Source: Macrostomum hystrix
Taxonomy: Eukaryota; Platyhelminthes; Macrostomidae
NCBI GenBank assembly: GCA_950097015.1
Contig: CATNEN010000007.1
Location: 2,976,001 to 3,040,000, forward strand
Direction: 5' to 3'
DNA: 64,000 nucleotides
The notes below the pieces were generated by a model. The model was not told the origin of the DNA. It saw only the letters and a program-made list of their open reading frames with translations, and made no database searches. Position numbers and translations under genes: made by a program. Shown here one piece after another: positions 46,310 to 57,963 of this stretch; positions within the stretch are counted from its first letter, which is position 1, and each line of letters begins with the position of its first letter.

Positions 46310-47295
46310 CTGAGATGGGATTCAATATGCGATTCTAAGCTAGTGAGTACAGATGAAGAAGAGGTGAGAGGAGATGGATAAGAAACGAGAAGATATAGAT
46401 AGGAGGTGAGAGGGAATGGATAAGAGGTGAGAGGTAGATGGATAAGAGTTGAGGGGGGATAGTTAAGAGGTCAGAGGGAGACGGATAAGAGGTGACAGGA
46501 GATGGATAAGAGGTGATAGTAGACGAATAAGAGGTGACAGGAGATGGATAAGAGGTGACTGGAGATGGATAAGAGGTGACTGGAGATGGATAAGAGGTGA
46601 TAGTAGACGAATAAGAGGTGACAGGAGATGGATAAGAGGTGACAGGAGATGGATAAGAGGTGACAGGAGATGGATAAGAGGTGACTGGAGATGGATAAGA
46701 GGTGATAGTAGACGAATAAGAGGTGACAGGAGATGGATAAGAGGTGACAGGAGATGGATAAGAGGTGACTGGAGATGGATAAGAGGTGAGAGGAGATAGA
46801 TAAGAGTTGAGGGGGGATAGTTAAGAGGTCAGAGGGAGACGGATAAGAGGTGACAGGAGATGGATAAGAGGTAAGAGGTGATGGATAAGATTTGAGAGGA
46901 TAAAGATGAGATGTGAGAGATAAGCTCTAAAACCCAACCTTGAGCTTCATCTCGGAGGCTGGGCACACAAACTGCCCGCCGCCATTATTAACTAGGAAGT
47001 CGAGTCTGCCGAATTTCTCCAGGGTTTCAGTAATCAGACGCTGCACGTCGGCCTCCTGGCGAATGTTGCAGACGGTGTGGTGTACTTTAGCCCCGTCGCG
47101 GCAGTCAACAGAGATGCGCTCGGCTGCTGAGGCCAGTCGGTCGGCTTTGCGCGAAGCGATGACCACACTGCAGCCCAGGTGGGCGAGTTCACGGCTGATC
47201 GCCTGCCCGATGCCAGTGCCGCCGCCGGTAACTATGGCGACGCGTGATTTAAACAAACCCGGAGCGAATACAGACTTTACGGCTGATGTGGCCAT
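45791..47295 (-). CDS. pecr: Peroxisomal trans-2-enoyl-CoA reductase (SDR family), 2 exons
   Basis: Exons 46939-47295 and 45791-46309 join in phase 0 to give 291 aa. The N-terminus (FAPGLFKSRVAIVTGG) and the NADPH-binding TGGGTGIG at residues 23-30 fit PECR, as do NNGGGQ (about residue 105), ETNLTGTF and INCIAPGIIYSETAV. The C-terminus SKAKL is a type-1 peroxisomal targeting signal. PECR reduces trans-2-enoyl-CoA with NADPH in fatty-acid chain elongation. Where most SDRs have YxxxK this protein has HSAAAR, as I recall for the PECR/DECR branch, so this is not a sign of inactivity. The first donor is a weak GTTGGG. An acceptor (ATATTTCAG) ends 16 nt before the ATG. The last coding bases belong to a 41-bp tandem repeat. 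Confidence 0.92.
46365..46920. repeat. 21-bp minisatellite in the pecr intron
   Basis: Units GATAAGAGGTGACAGGAGAT plus G. The block with GAGTTGAGGGGGGATAGTTA occurs at both ends (about 46445 and 46804). Confidence 0.93.
46939..47295 (-). CDS. pecr: pecr exon 1
   Basis: Encodes residues 1-119: the Rossmann cofactor-binding half through NNGGGQFVCPASEMKLK. The donor AAG|GTTGGG is non-optimal. Confidence 0.9.
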
Positions 47296-47311
47296 TTTCT
47301 AAGTGGCACAA

Positions 47312-48721
47312 CTGAAATATGGGCATAGATAATAATGAATAATGATTGATTACATCTGCCCCATTCGGACCAGATGTGTAGCCAACAGCACAGATGCTGC
47401 ATGTTAGGCTGTGCATCTGAAGGCCGCATATGGCTGTTCAGCCCATAGACTGAGCTATCATTTACACAAGTGTTTAATAGGTACCAGGAAAAGCCAAACA
47501 TTTTTTTCTTGCAGAAAATACTTGTAGACATATATAGATTGGCTTGATTCAGAAAGTGAAGTCTAAAAATATATTTATGGTGTTTAAACATATAAATTAA
47601 AAAATCAATAAGTTTGTCAATAATTGTATTTTAATATTGTTGTTCACTTTTTTATCCTAAAAGTATATTTACAGCAATAAAAATTCATGGACATAAATGA
47701 CATTTAGTGTAAGTGAAAGATTGTTAGGTAGTAAATATTTTGGCTCATCTATTTTTATTTGGAGATGTTTTAGGATACATACTACTGTCCTAAATGTCAT
47801 CAGATAGCTTATTGCATGTTTATCATCAAGGGTTAGAAACTAATTTAATTTTTGTTGATTGTCTGATTGGCAAAATTATTTACTTCTTTATGCCATTTTA
47901 TTATTATGCAATCAAATATAAACTCAATTTGATACTAATTCAGCAAATCAAATTTCACATTTACTAGAAATTTTTCATAGCCCAGTCTTACAACAAACAC
48001 ATACATAATGTGCACATATTGCTACACATTGTATATACATAAATATTTAAATATTTTAGACCAAAAAGACATATTTTTTTCAATTTGTGCAATAGCCTTA
48101 TGACTATGTTTTAAATATTGTTTCTTATATCACTTGAACCTTGGACAAGTGGCTTACTTACACTTAAGCCTGACAATTTTCCAATTTAGCTTAATCTATT
48201 AGACCATATATTTACCAAAGTCTAGATACTGCTATTTCTAAACTGTGTTTTTAAAAACAGTAAAAAGAACAAAAAAATTCAAAATGAAAGTATTCAAATA
48301 AATTAAATAAGTAATGTAAAAGAAAATTGCTTATTTTTTTTTTATACATTTAGACATACTACATTTTGCATTCTTGTATTTTACTTTGTACTACTATAGT
48401 TTGTACCCTAAATTTTGAAACACAACACATCATGATTGTAAATTATGTGAAGGCCATAGTTACCTTTACGCCATAAATACATTAAGTCAGCTTATATAGG
48501 GCCAATTTTAAACATATTCCAAAATTTATATTCAAAATTTCTAATTTAAACAATGCATTCTTAAATAAATATACAAAAAAATAACAATAACTTTTGGCAA
48601 TATTCTAGTTTTCCATGTTAATTCAAATTGATTTTAGAATGATTGTTTTAAGAACTTCTTTAGTCATTTAGATAGTAAAATATATAAACAATGGCAAATA
48701 ACCAACAAGCCATATAATATA
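47312..48721. other. AT-rich intergenic DNA
   Basis: It lies between the pecr 5' end and the Helitron. No exon or RNA gene is recognised. Confidence 0.5.
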
Positions 48722-49291
48722 TCTATATATATAAAAGTGAAAACTCTGTCTGTCTGTCTGTGTGTGTGTGTGTGTGTGTGTGCAACCTTTTGTCTTTATA
48801 GACGCCGAAACCGCTCAACCAAATCGCACCAAACTTTGCACATACCTAAAACCACCTACGCTGAGTGCAATAGGCTACTCAAATTCCCGAAAAATCATTT
48901 CCTTCCTGCTCAAAAGTGCAAAAAACTGCTCAAAAATCGTCAAAAAATCACTCAATTCGACATATCGTCGCCCCACTTTGTCAGATTTTCTCCAAATTTG
49001 ATCCACTTACACTTTACATGTTTTCCAACAATGCTGTCAATTTTGAACATCTCTACTCAATCCAGAGCAAAGCTGCATCATCTCAAAGTGAGTCACTTTT
49101 TGTTTTCCGAGGACAGCCACCCCAACTCCCCTCCGCCACTCTGCGGGCCAAATTTTATTACAGCCACCCCCTCCCTTCCCCGGGCGCCGAAGCCCCAGAC
49201 TGTACATTGTATTTCAAGCCGTGAATGTACACAGCCCAAACCCCTAGACTGTCTACTGGCCCCCAAGCAGCACTGAGACTGAGTGCGGTGA

Positions 49292-50341
49292 GTGCGGTGG
49301 CGTCCCAGTGCGCAGGGCTCTCCGGTCGATATTTCTCTCCAGCCAGCCTGGGATAGAAGAAAGAGAGAGGCTGGCGATCAACTGATGGGTGGTGTCACTC
49401 TGCTGCTGTCTGGAGACTTTAGACAGACGCTGCCTGTGATTCCGCGTGGCACTCCTGCTGATGAGATTAATGCTTGCCTAAAATCATCTCACCTGTGGCC
49501 ATCGGTTGTGAAGTTGCACCTACGAACAAACATGAGAGCTACAATTCAAGGAGACGAAACAGCTCATGAGTTCTCTGCCAATCTATTGCGAATCGGCAAT
49601 GGTCTGCTGGAGATTAGCACCGAGGATGGGCAGTCATCGATCGCTACAATCGGAACCATTGTGCAGTCAGTGCAGGAGCTCAAGGCAAAAGTTTACCCGA
49701 ACCTGATGGTTCGATATGCTGACGTTGACTGGCTGTCAGAGAGGGCAATTCTGTGTCCTAGAAATGATGCCGCCAACGAAATTAACTACCAACTGCTTCA
49801 GGAGTTGCCAGGTGCAGTTTTCACCTACAAGTCAATTGATACAACGTTGACTGATGACACCGCTGTGGAGTATCCTGTTGAGTTTCTGAACTCTCTAGAT
49901 CCTCCTGGAACTCCATCGCACAACTTGCAGCTGAAAGTTGGGGCACCAATTATGCTCCTCCGCAACCTGAATGTGCCAAGGCTGTGTAACGGCACCAGAC
50001 TGATAGTCAGGCGGCTCTTCCCACACGTGATTGAGGCCACGATAATGACTGGATCTGGCAGAGGAGAGTCTGTGTTCGTTCCCCGGATTCCAATTATCCC
50101 CACGGACCTGCCATTTCAGTTCAAGCGACTGCAGTTCCCTGTGAGAGTGTGCTTTGCAATGACTATTAACAAGGCTCAGGGACAGTCGCTGAAGGTGGCT
50201 GGCATCAACCTGGAGACTCCTTGCTTCTCGCATGGGCAGCTTTATGTCGCCTGCTCCCGTGTTGGAACTCCAGCTGGCCTATTCATTTTCGCACCAAGGG
50301 GAAGAACGAAGAATGTGGTGTATCCCCAGGCCTTGAGGTGA
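49292..50341 (+). pseudogene. Helitron PIF1-like helicase, C-terminal remnant
   Basis: One uninterrupted frame of about 350 residues without an ATG at its start. It contains LMGGVTLLLSGDFRQTLPV (helicase motif III area), VGAPIMLLRNL, MTINKAQGQSL and YVACSRVG (motifs V-VI). The Walker A motif and the whole Rep domain are absent. The frame is intact, so the deletion may be fairly recent. Confidence 0.88.
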
Positions 50342-50493
50342 CTCGCAAGCAATTAATAGAAAAGTAGTCACGAATTGACCTTGACCTGTCTAACTCTGAA
50401 CTCTGAAACAGTTTAATTTTGTTTCTTTGACATTGTTATTGTTATGCCATGGCTATTTTCCTTATGCATACGCGTGTACATGCATACTGTATA

Positions 50494-50766
50494 CAGAGGC
50501 AGATTTAGGGGGGGGCGGAGGGGCAGTCGCCCCCCTAAATTTTAATCATGGGAATAAGATGCCCCCACCAGGGGCGCCAGTCGCAGCACTGGCGCCCCTT
50601 TTCGGCCGCTGGCGCCCCTTTTTCAGCCACTGGCTCCCGTTTTTCAGCCGCTGGCGCCCTTTCTTGGCTCCTGGCGCCCTTTTTCGGCCGCTGGCACCCC
50701 CTCTGTGATTCTCATGGCGCTCCCCTGACAGACCGCCCCAAAACAAAATTCCTGGATCTGCCACTG
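50494..50766. mobile_element. hAT-type MITE nested in the Helitron
   Basis: 273 bp. Terminal inverted repeats CAGAGGCAGATTTAGG and CAGTGGCAGATCCAGG (13 of 16 match). Perfect 8-bp target-site duplication ACTGTATA at 50486-50493 and 50767-50774. The inside has tandem copies of a GGCGCCCCTTTTTCAGCCGC-type unit and no coding capacity. Confidence 0.92.
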
Positions 50767-51275
50767 ACTGTATAGAGGAGTGGCTAAGAGACATGTTTCT
50801 AAAGAAGTAATCAAGAGGGGGTTGTTTGGACAAACTTTTCACTTATTTTTTACTTAAAACGCCCTTAAACAAACTCTTCACTTTTCATTAATGCAGTAAA
50901 TAAATAAATGGTGACCTTCACTATAAAGTTAATACAGAGACGTGAATTGCTTACTGCTTTGCTTTAAATTTCTGCCCCAAAAACAACGGGCAAAAAAAGC
51001 TAGTATATAAATAAACAATAACATATTAGTATGACAACCTGAAAATAATGTTGCCAAAAGTAACAAGGCAAGGCAAGCTATTGGAGTATTTGAGTAATCA
51101 AATAAGTTTTCAGCTACAATAGACACTAAACCATGGCTATCCTGAAGTGGCCTAGACAGTACACACTATGGCAATTTTCAAATCCTGGGATTGCAGCAAA
51201 GCAAGGTGACTACAGTTTTGATAACAGTTTGATGAATTTCTATTTTGCTATTCATCTCTTCTAGTTACATGCTTT

Positions 51276-51698
51276 AGGATCCTAGACACTGTCATCTTAC
51301 AACTTTGTCATCCACTTGGAAGGTTGGACACTTTGTCATCCAGCCAATTGGCATGCTTTAGAGTTTGGTCAGTTTGTCATCTACTAAAAACAAGCAATCA
51401 AGTTTGTCATCAATAAAGTGAGGGTGGGGTGGTGGGGCAGAGGTGTGAACACACTTCACACTCTAAATTGTCAAAAAGAGGTGTCAAAACTGATTTCATT
51501 TTAAGAGTTGAAAGATAGGTACTAACACGATGTGAGGAGGGGTGGGAAGGGGTGGTTCTGTTCTAACTTTGAAAACTTTTGTTTTATAGATGACGAAGTG
51601 TCCACAAGTCTAAGTCTCTTCGTCATCCACCCTCTGAGATATTGGACAGATCGTCATCTGGATGATGAAGTTGTAAGATGACGAAGTGTCCAGGTACC
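51276..51698. mobile_element. Foldback / Mutator-like MITE
   Basis: 423 bp. The ends (GGATCCTAGACACTGTCATC and, inverted, GGTACCTGGACACTTCGTCA) form inverted repeats sharing CATCTTACAACTT. A perfect 9-bp duplication ACATGCTTT lies at 51267-51275 and 51699-51707. Many GTCATCC words recur inside. The 9-bp duplication suggests the Mutator superfamily. Confidence 0.75.
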
Positions 51699-51707
51699 AC
51701 ATGCTTT

Positions 51708-54700
51708 GTATCCATGCTTGGGATTACACTGGCTGCTATATGTTGCATGTTACTGTGATGACCTAGCAAATAGCATGCTATACATCTTGACAACAAGCAA
51801 AATTATGCTGGACAGCATCTACAAAAATACCACTTATTCTAATTGGGGATTATAGAGCCTTTTCTCTATGAATGGTTTTGGCCATTAGAATTAGCCACAC
51901 AATACTGCCTCATTATTTAAAAACTCCCACAAGTTAAAGCATTTACTCCTGATAGTGATAACTAAGAAATTCAGTATCTTTTGCAAAATATAAATTAAAT
52001 GTGAGAAACAAGAATATTGCTTAGTTTCTCTCCAATGAAGGGTTGGTAGTCAGTTTTGTAAAATGGCATTTGCATTTGCATTAGGGTCATTTAATTCCTT
52101 TAGCATTTACTAAAAGCTGCTAATGGAATTTAGGAAGTGTAAGTTTTATTATGTCGAACCTCTTGCAGTGTAGGATACTGGATACGCCTAGGCCTAGCTA
52201 TTTATTAGTATTAGCCATAGTCTAGAAGACTTAAGGATTTTTGGTTAACAGCAGGGCCTAAAAGTTAGCATACCATTAGTTAGATAATAGAAAACTTAAT
52301 TTCTAGCTAGTTGATAAAAATTTCTCTTTGTCAGGTATGTCTAGCCTAGCCTACGTAACCATTTTAAAACACTCCTAAATTGAAAATCGCTTCTTAAATG
52401 TTGTAGTCAAGTCAGTCAGAGAGTTAGACAAAGACTGTCAATATATCTGACTAGGAATGAACACCTTCAACTTTTCCAAAGCATACGCATTCACACCGTG
52501 TAATTTCTTTATTAAACGTAACCACGTCCATGATCTACTACAAAATGTGTTTATTTTTGAGCCCTATATTCTCCACCACTGTATCTGTGACCAGCTCTGC
52601 GCAATTTTATTTTTAAATTTGAATAAAACGGTTAGTTTAATTTTTTAGAAATTAAAGGACATAAACAAAGTATTATTTTTAGTAGCTAAGCTGTGGAAAT
52701 TCACTATATTTCAGAGACGAAAAAAGTTTAAAATTATTATTATTATAAAACTAGTTAAGTTATTCAATTTTATATAATGCAACTGTTGCAACTGTTGCAA
52801 ATGAAAGTTTGGCTGTTTAATCTGACAAACCAGCTGCAGATTGACATTATTCTGATTTATGCGTGATGTCCTCATGCATTTTTCATGGTTTATACATGCT
52901 GAGGCAGCAACCCGAACTAGAACCAAGCCTTAGAACTCGCGCTAATGGGTGGGCGAAAGCTCATTTAAAGTGGTACTTAAATTATTTTTCATTGAAAATA
53001 TAATGTAACAATAACAGACTATAATAATTAGTGTGCAAACAAAATTTATAGGCTGAAGAATGCGCAATGTCACCATAGTTTCGTGTAAAAGGAAGTCATT
53101 GCAGTTGCAACGACTTAAATTATCGTTTATAAAAATATTGATACAATTAATAACGACCGTATAACATGTATCTGCACGCACCTACTGTTTAGATGGCGTA
53201 CGACAAACGTAATGCGAATAAGTTGCGAAGAGAAGCTAGGGCATCAAATACAAAAATTTTCTGATCATATAAATGGAAATTCTGGACAGAATATCGTGTG
53301 TTGGTTTGTCACACCCGCACTGCCTGACGAACAAGCTGCCTGACATAAGTTTCTTGCGCGAATGTTTGAATTTAAATCGGTGGACGTCTACCGGCGGCAC
53401 GAGTAGCCTGTGCTTTAGGAGTGGAATCCCCCGTGGATTGGCGGGGAGGTGGGCGGGCAGGCCTGGAATTGAATTCCTAGAATTTCGCATGCTTGACCGA
53501 AGGCGCCAGCGAAGTCCCATGTAAATCTAGTATGTGCAGCAGTGGTGACGCGAACATATAGCTCGGCCGGTACTGCAGCAGAGCCGGGTTTATAGGCTCG
53601 ATCCATCAAAGAAAAACTTAAAGCGCTGGAAAATTTTCGCGCCTTACGGCAGCTGCCTTCTAGCCATCAAACCAAGAAGCAAACAGGCACAGCTCGACCC
53701 CCTGAGTTCCCTGACCAAGCGGGTTCGGACACTCGAGTGGCACGTGCAGTTGGCACTATTTGCACTGCGAGGGCTTATTCTAGCGGATAATTTTGTCAGA
53801 AGGCTTGAAAAATCCGATAGTCAGAGCTATGATTCTGAAACGCAACGCGCTATAACTGTGCCTGCTGAGAGCGCAAACATTCATATCCTGATCTCTTCTG
53901 ACGGATGACGACTCATGGAAGTTTGACTGTTTCATATGTCGCTTCGTGACAAAAAGTTTAAGAAGAAATATATCTTCTCCCACTTTAATTTAAGTTATAA
54001 TTACGCAAACTGTTTCACGCACCCAAGCTAAAAATCATCAGAAGCATTATAGATAACGTCACAGGTTATAATTATATTATTGTTGGCGCTATTTGATTTG
54101 TAGACATTTTATATACCCAGGACCTGTACACTAGTGCATGCGAATTATCTGTTAAAAATCGTCGCTTTAAGGTTAAGCAATCGAAAAAAATGAGATGGAC
54201 GAGAAAATGGGGGCAAGAAGACTGCAAGAAAGCGGGGGCTATTGCTGGTTGATTGCTGGGATAGATACACACTCAACAGCCCAATATAGCCTACCTAGCT
54301 GTTCCTGTCAATTAGTAAATACCCCGATATAGACACAGCTGCAGCACTGGGCAATGAGGCAGGCCTTATAACAGAAACAGAGAACAGGCACAATGCGCTT
54401 TCGGATTCACTTCGGTTCGAGGCACATCTATAAGTTGCTGCAGATCTTTGCAGGGCTACCGAGTGACTGACTGGTTTCAAACCGCCGATCGGTCCAGCAG
54501 CTTATGCTCTGCGCTTTTCCCACAGCGTCCAAAAATCCCCAATTCAAGTCGCTTGATTGGTCCGGCATTTAGCACTGGTCTAGCCTGTCTCCTCCCTTTC
54601 CCCGCTCTCTTTCGCCCTCCCTCTTTCTGGTTCGCTCTTTCTTAGCCCAAGCCAGGCACGTGAAAGCCCAGAAACATAAAGTAGCATTAAAAATTTGTGA

Positions 54701-55161
54701 GTGCCGAAGTTCAGCTTGTGCGTGTGAGTTTCTTGAGTGCGCGCTCTAGCTGGGTTGAACTCTCTCTCTTTCTGTTCCTCTCCCACTCCTCCTACCAAAA
54801 GGCCACAAAAAGGCTAAGCACCAGAAGCAGCTGAACGAACGATAGCCCAAAAGTCTGCAGGCCAATACCCTGAGTATCCATCAGAGCTGTAGTTATAGAG
54901 CCAGCTACACAGACAGGACAGTGTTGAGTGCAAAGAAGTCCGAGAGGCTTAGACAAATCTCTCGGGCTTCATAACAATTTCCCCTTCTCTAATTTTTTGG
55001 CTTCCTCCGAGGCCTCACTGAGATAATAAATCCACGGGCACGATATCCCTCAGATAAATAATATCTATTTTATGCTGATTCCGTCAAACCGAATCGCTAG
55101 AGCACTGTTTCACCTCCCGGCTTCGGAGAAGAGAGAAAGGAATTCATAGGAAAACGATCTA
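51708..55161. other. Unassigned intergenic DNA
   Basis: AT-rich to 53.2 kb, then more GC-rich. Only short frames without recognisable domains. The pyrimidine-rich stretch at 54590-54800 could belong to the promoter or 5'UTR of the arrestin-like gene, but I cannot show it. Confidence 0.4.
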
Positions 55162-55291
55162 ATGGGCTGCGAGATGGCAAAGTTGAGACGGCTGGATATC
55201 GCCCTGGACAATGCGCTGGGTATCTACAATCCAGGCGACCTCATCTGCGGCCTCGTGTGCGTTGAAGTCAGCGAAAGCACGGAGGTTCACG
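55162..55291 (+). CDS. Probable first exon of an arrestin-domain (ARRDC-like) protein
   Basis: ATG at 55162 opens 43 codons up to a clean donor, CACG|GTGAGC, phase 1. The peptide MGCEMAKLRRLDIALDNA, then IYNPGDLICG and VCVEVSES, fits the first strands of the arrestin N-terminal domain (hydrophobic-DN..YxPGDxxxGxV). Alpha-arrestins are adaptors in receptor ubiquitination and trafficking. No continuing arrestin exon was found to the right, where an antisense gene begins at 57964. The rest must lie across a long intron past the window, or this is an orphaned exon. Confidence 0.6.
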
Positions 55292-55817
55292 GTGAGCATC
55301 TTTACTGTACTGGGTAATAAACAAACGGGTTGCGTTGCCACGGAAACAGGCTTAAAAGAGTTTCTTCTGGTGCATTTTGATTGTCTTTCTGTCTCAAAGA
55401 ATTTTTTCGGTTCGCAGTGGTGAATATGAATTCTCCAGTTCACGGATACCAGGGAACATCAGAAGAACAATAGCCTCAGGTTTAAAGTGCAACAGGTTTT
55501 GAGAATTGTCCACGCCTGGATCGAACTTGATATTTCTAGCGTCGCACTTCGCAATATTAAAAGCCTCTAAAATCAGTAGAATCGGGTCTGATAAAGGCGA
55601 TACAAAGCCCGGAGCCAGCAGAACCGTTTGCTTTCCTTGTTACTGGCTAGCAGGCGCGGCCCGAGTAAAAGTAAAGGAGACTAGGAGTTAGCGACAGAAA
55701 AGTACCCGTAGATAAACATAGGAAGGGAAGAGGCATGGGAAGAGCGTAGAGAGGAGAGAAAATAGCTACAACTGCATCATAGACATTTCCCCGATCGGAC
55801 CACAACGAGGGGCGAAG

Positions 55818-55992
55818 CAGTGGCGTATCCAAGGGGGGATGTGGGGATACGTAGGCATTAGTCAATTTTTTTTCATTCGTTTTTTAGGTTGAATGAACTG
55901 CAGCATCAAAGTCAGGGTGCATGGCCAAAACAAAACTGAAACAAAAAATTTTACACCTTCCCCCCCGAAACAAAATCCTGGTTACGTGTCTG
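55818..55992. mobile_element. hAT-type MITE
   Basis: 175 bp. Ends CAGTGGCGTATCCAAGG and, inverted, CAGACACGTAACCAGG. Perfect 8-bp target-site duplication GGGCGAAG at 55810-55817 and 55993-56000. It is related in its ends to the MITE at 50494. It lies just after the arrestin-like exon, probably in its intron. Confidence 0.88.
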
Positions 55993-56000
55993 GGGCGAAG

Positions 56001-57963
56001 CATGAATTGTAAAGTGAAGTGCTATATGAGGGCGAGGGGAGTTGGTCTAACGCTGTGCCAGTTCTGGGAACGAGAGGTTGGCTATTTTGGAGCTTATCTA
56101 TCCCTTAGCATCGCTAGTAGGCTGCCACAGAGGTGGCCCTGGGCTGGCATGGTAGCCTTGCCTTCACAGAGAGCCTTGCATGCCTTTGGAACGATGAATG
56201 CGCAAGCTACAGCTATTTGTGTGTGCCTGCGTGTGATGCACTGCGCACAGCTGCTTTGCCCATTGCTGCGTATGGGACTTCACAGGGCCGGGTGTCGCCT
56301 GCAGTTTCTGCTCCCCATCGTGCGCTGCTCCCTGTCCAACGCGTTTGCTCGCTACTCGATTGCAAAGCGCAACACTCGCACGCACTGGCCAGCCCGTTGG
56401 ACGCCCCGTCTCTCCCTAATGGAAGATAAGCCATGGTAAGCCACAGTCCAGTGGGTGAATTTATGCCCCATCCCCGCCCAGAGCAGTCACTGGAGGGCTG
56501 CTGGTCGGTGGGTTTGGAGTAGGGGGACTCACTTCCGAAGTCACCCCTGGCCTGAAGGGAATGAGTAGAGTTTGAGATGAATTTATGTGCTGCATGGGTT
56601 CGCCTTGGCAAAGGACATAAAATACTCGAGCCGCGGCATCAGCTGAATGAGTACAGGAAAATTATACTCGCATTTTACGATGCTCGGTTATTTCATGACC
56701 TCGGCCAGACAGACACATGAAAGTGTTGACAAGATGCGAAATTTCACTATCTAATTAATGGCACTATGATCCTATAGCTAAAACCACACCAGATAGTCAA
56801 TGAGCATTTTCGCTGCATTGCTACAAATAACTCACTAAAAAAATTCTTTTGCCAATATTAGTAAACAGTATTATTTTTTTTTAATTAAAAAAAGTAATAA
56901 AATGCCTTAAATTATGAGCACAGAATGGCTAGGTAAATCCCGCGATATAAAAACAAGAATGAATGCTCGTGTAGAGACTCGATTGATTTGGCATCTAGTC
57001 TGAAAAGATGCTCCTTCAGTTTATCGAGGCATCGACTAGAATTGGTCTCTAGTTGTGGTAGAGGCTCTCGAGCTAAAATACACCGCTGTTGCAGCCCAGC
57101 TGATCATCTGAGGGGGTGGCCTCGGAAAATTTGATTAACTTTAGAATCCTATTACACCAAAATTGCACCATTATGTACGAGCATATCGTTGCCTCAATAA
57201 CCTAAAGGTAAAGCATTTGATTAAAAATACACGCAACAAGGCCATGAGGAACAAAAAGGCATTAGTAGAAAATTGTTGATATACAAAATAATATAAGCGA
57301 GTAGTGACCAAAGTGTAGCATAATTTTGAATCAATCGGTGCAGTTGAGAACTGGAGTGCTTGAAGCTTTGGCATTGGAAAAAAAACAGAAATGAGTTTTT
57401 ACATAATTTACAGCGATCTCGCTAATTAAAATACAGACGACTAAAGATGACACTCATAATCTGTTTTACTGTTCTTACAATTGCGCATGAAAGAAAATTG
57501 CAACTTTTGGTCAAGGCCAAATAAAGTACTAAAGTACCTTAGTCGTCCTTGAGGCTAATGCATACAGTATTGATTAGGCGCATGAAAGAGTTGGGAACGA
57601 CGTGAGGATTATTATTAGTCATATTGAGAGCCCCTTAAAAGTTAAGTTTTTTAATTAACAGTGGTAAAACAAATTTGGCAGAGATAAAATATTCCCCAGA
57701 AGCGCAACATAGAAAGACAATTCGTTGTGGCATGAAGCAGCGCACACATAGATGAATCGAATGATTTCAGCTTGCTCCGACCATTGCTTTCCAATCGGAA
57801 AGAGCCGAAGAAGCTTAAGAAGGCAGTAAGTACAACGGGGCTTCGAGCTCTTGTCGCGAAAGGCGCGAAAGGATATGGTCATGCGAAGCTGGTGAGATCT
57901 CTAGGCCTTTACAGTCTTGTACTCGACGTAGACACTTAAGACAGCGCGCATTCAGACCTTATG
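56001..57963. other. Unassigned DNA before the Mab-21 gene
   Basis: A frame of about 170 codons spans 55921-56439 and overlaps the MITE end, but it has no domain I recognise and is weak as a gene. The rest is AT-rich. Confidence 0.35.

Larger units (their letters stand above)
48722..51003 (+). mobile_element. Helitron, 5'-coding-truncated, both termini present
   Basis: The 5' end is TCTATATATATAAAAG and the 3' end is CTAG. The latter follows a hairpin (TGCCC, 10-nt loop, GGGCA) by six bases. The element sits between A (48721) and T (51004), the Helitron target. It keeps only the C-terminal helicase part of the protein; the Rep (HUH) domain and the N-terminal helicase motifs are missing. A hAT MITE has inserted into its 3' noncoding part. 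Helitrons move by rolling-circle-like replication; this copy would need a helper. Confidence 0.9.

Noticed and set aside
53236-53620. Overlapping frames of 60-95 codons on both strands
   Set aside because: No recognisable domain, no splice context and comparable frames on both strands.
55921-56439. 172-codon frame after the arrestin-like exon
   Set aside because: It starts inside a hAT MITE, has no domain I recognise and another frame over the same DNA is nearly as long. Left as unassigned.
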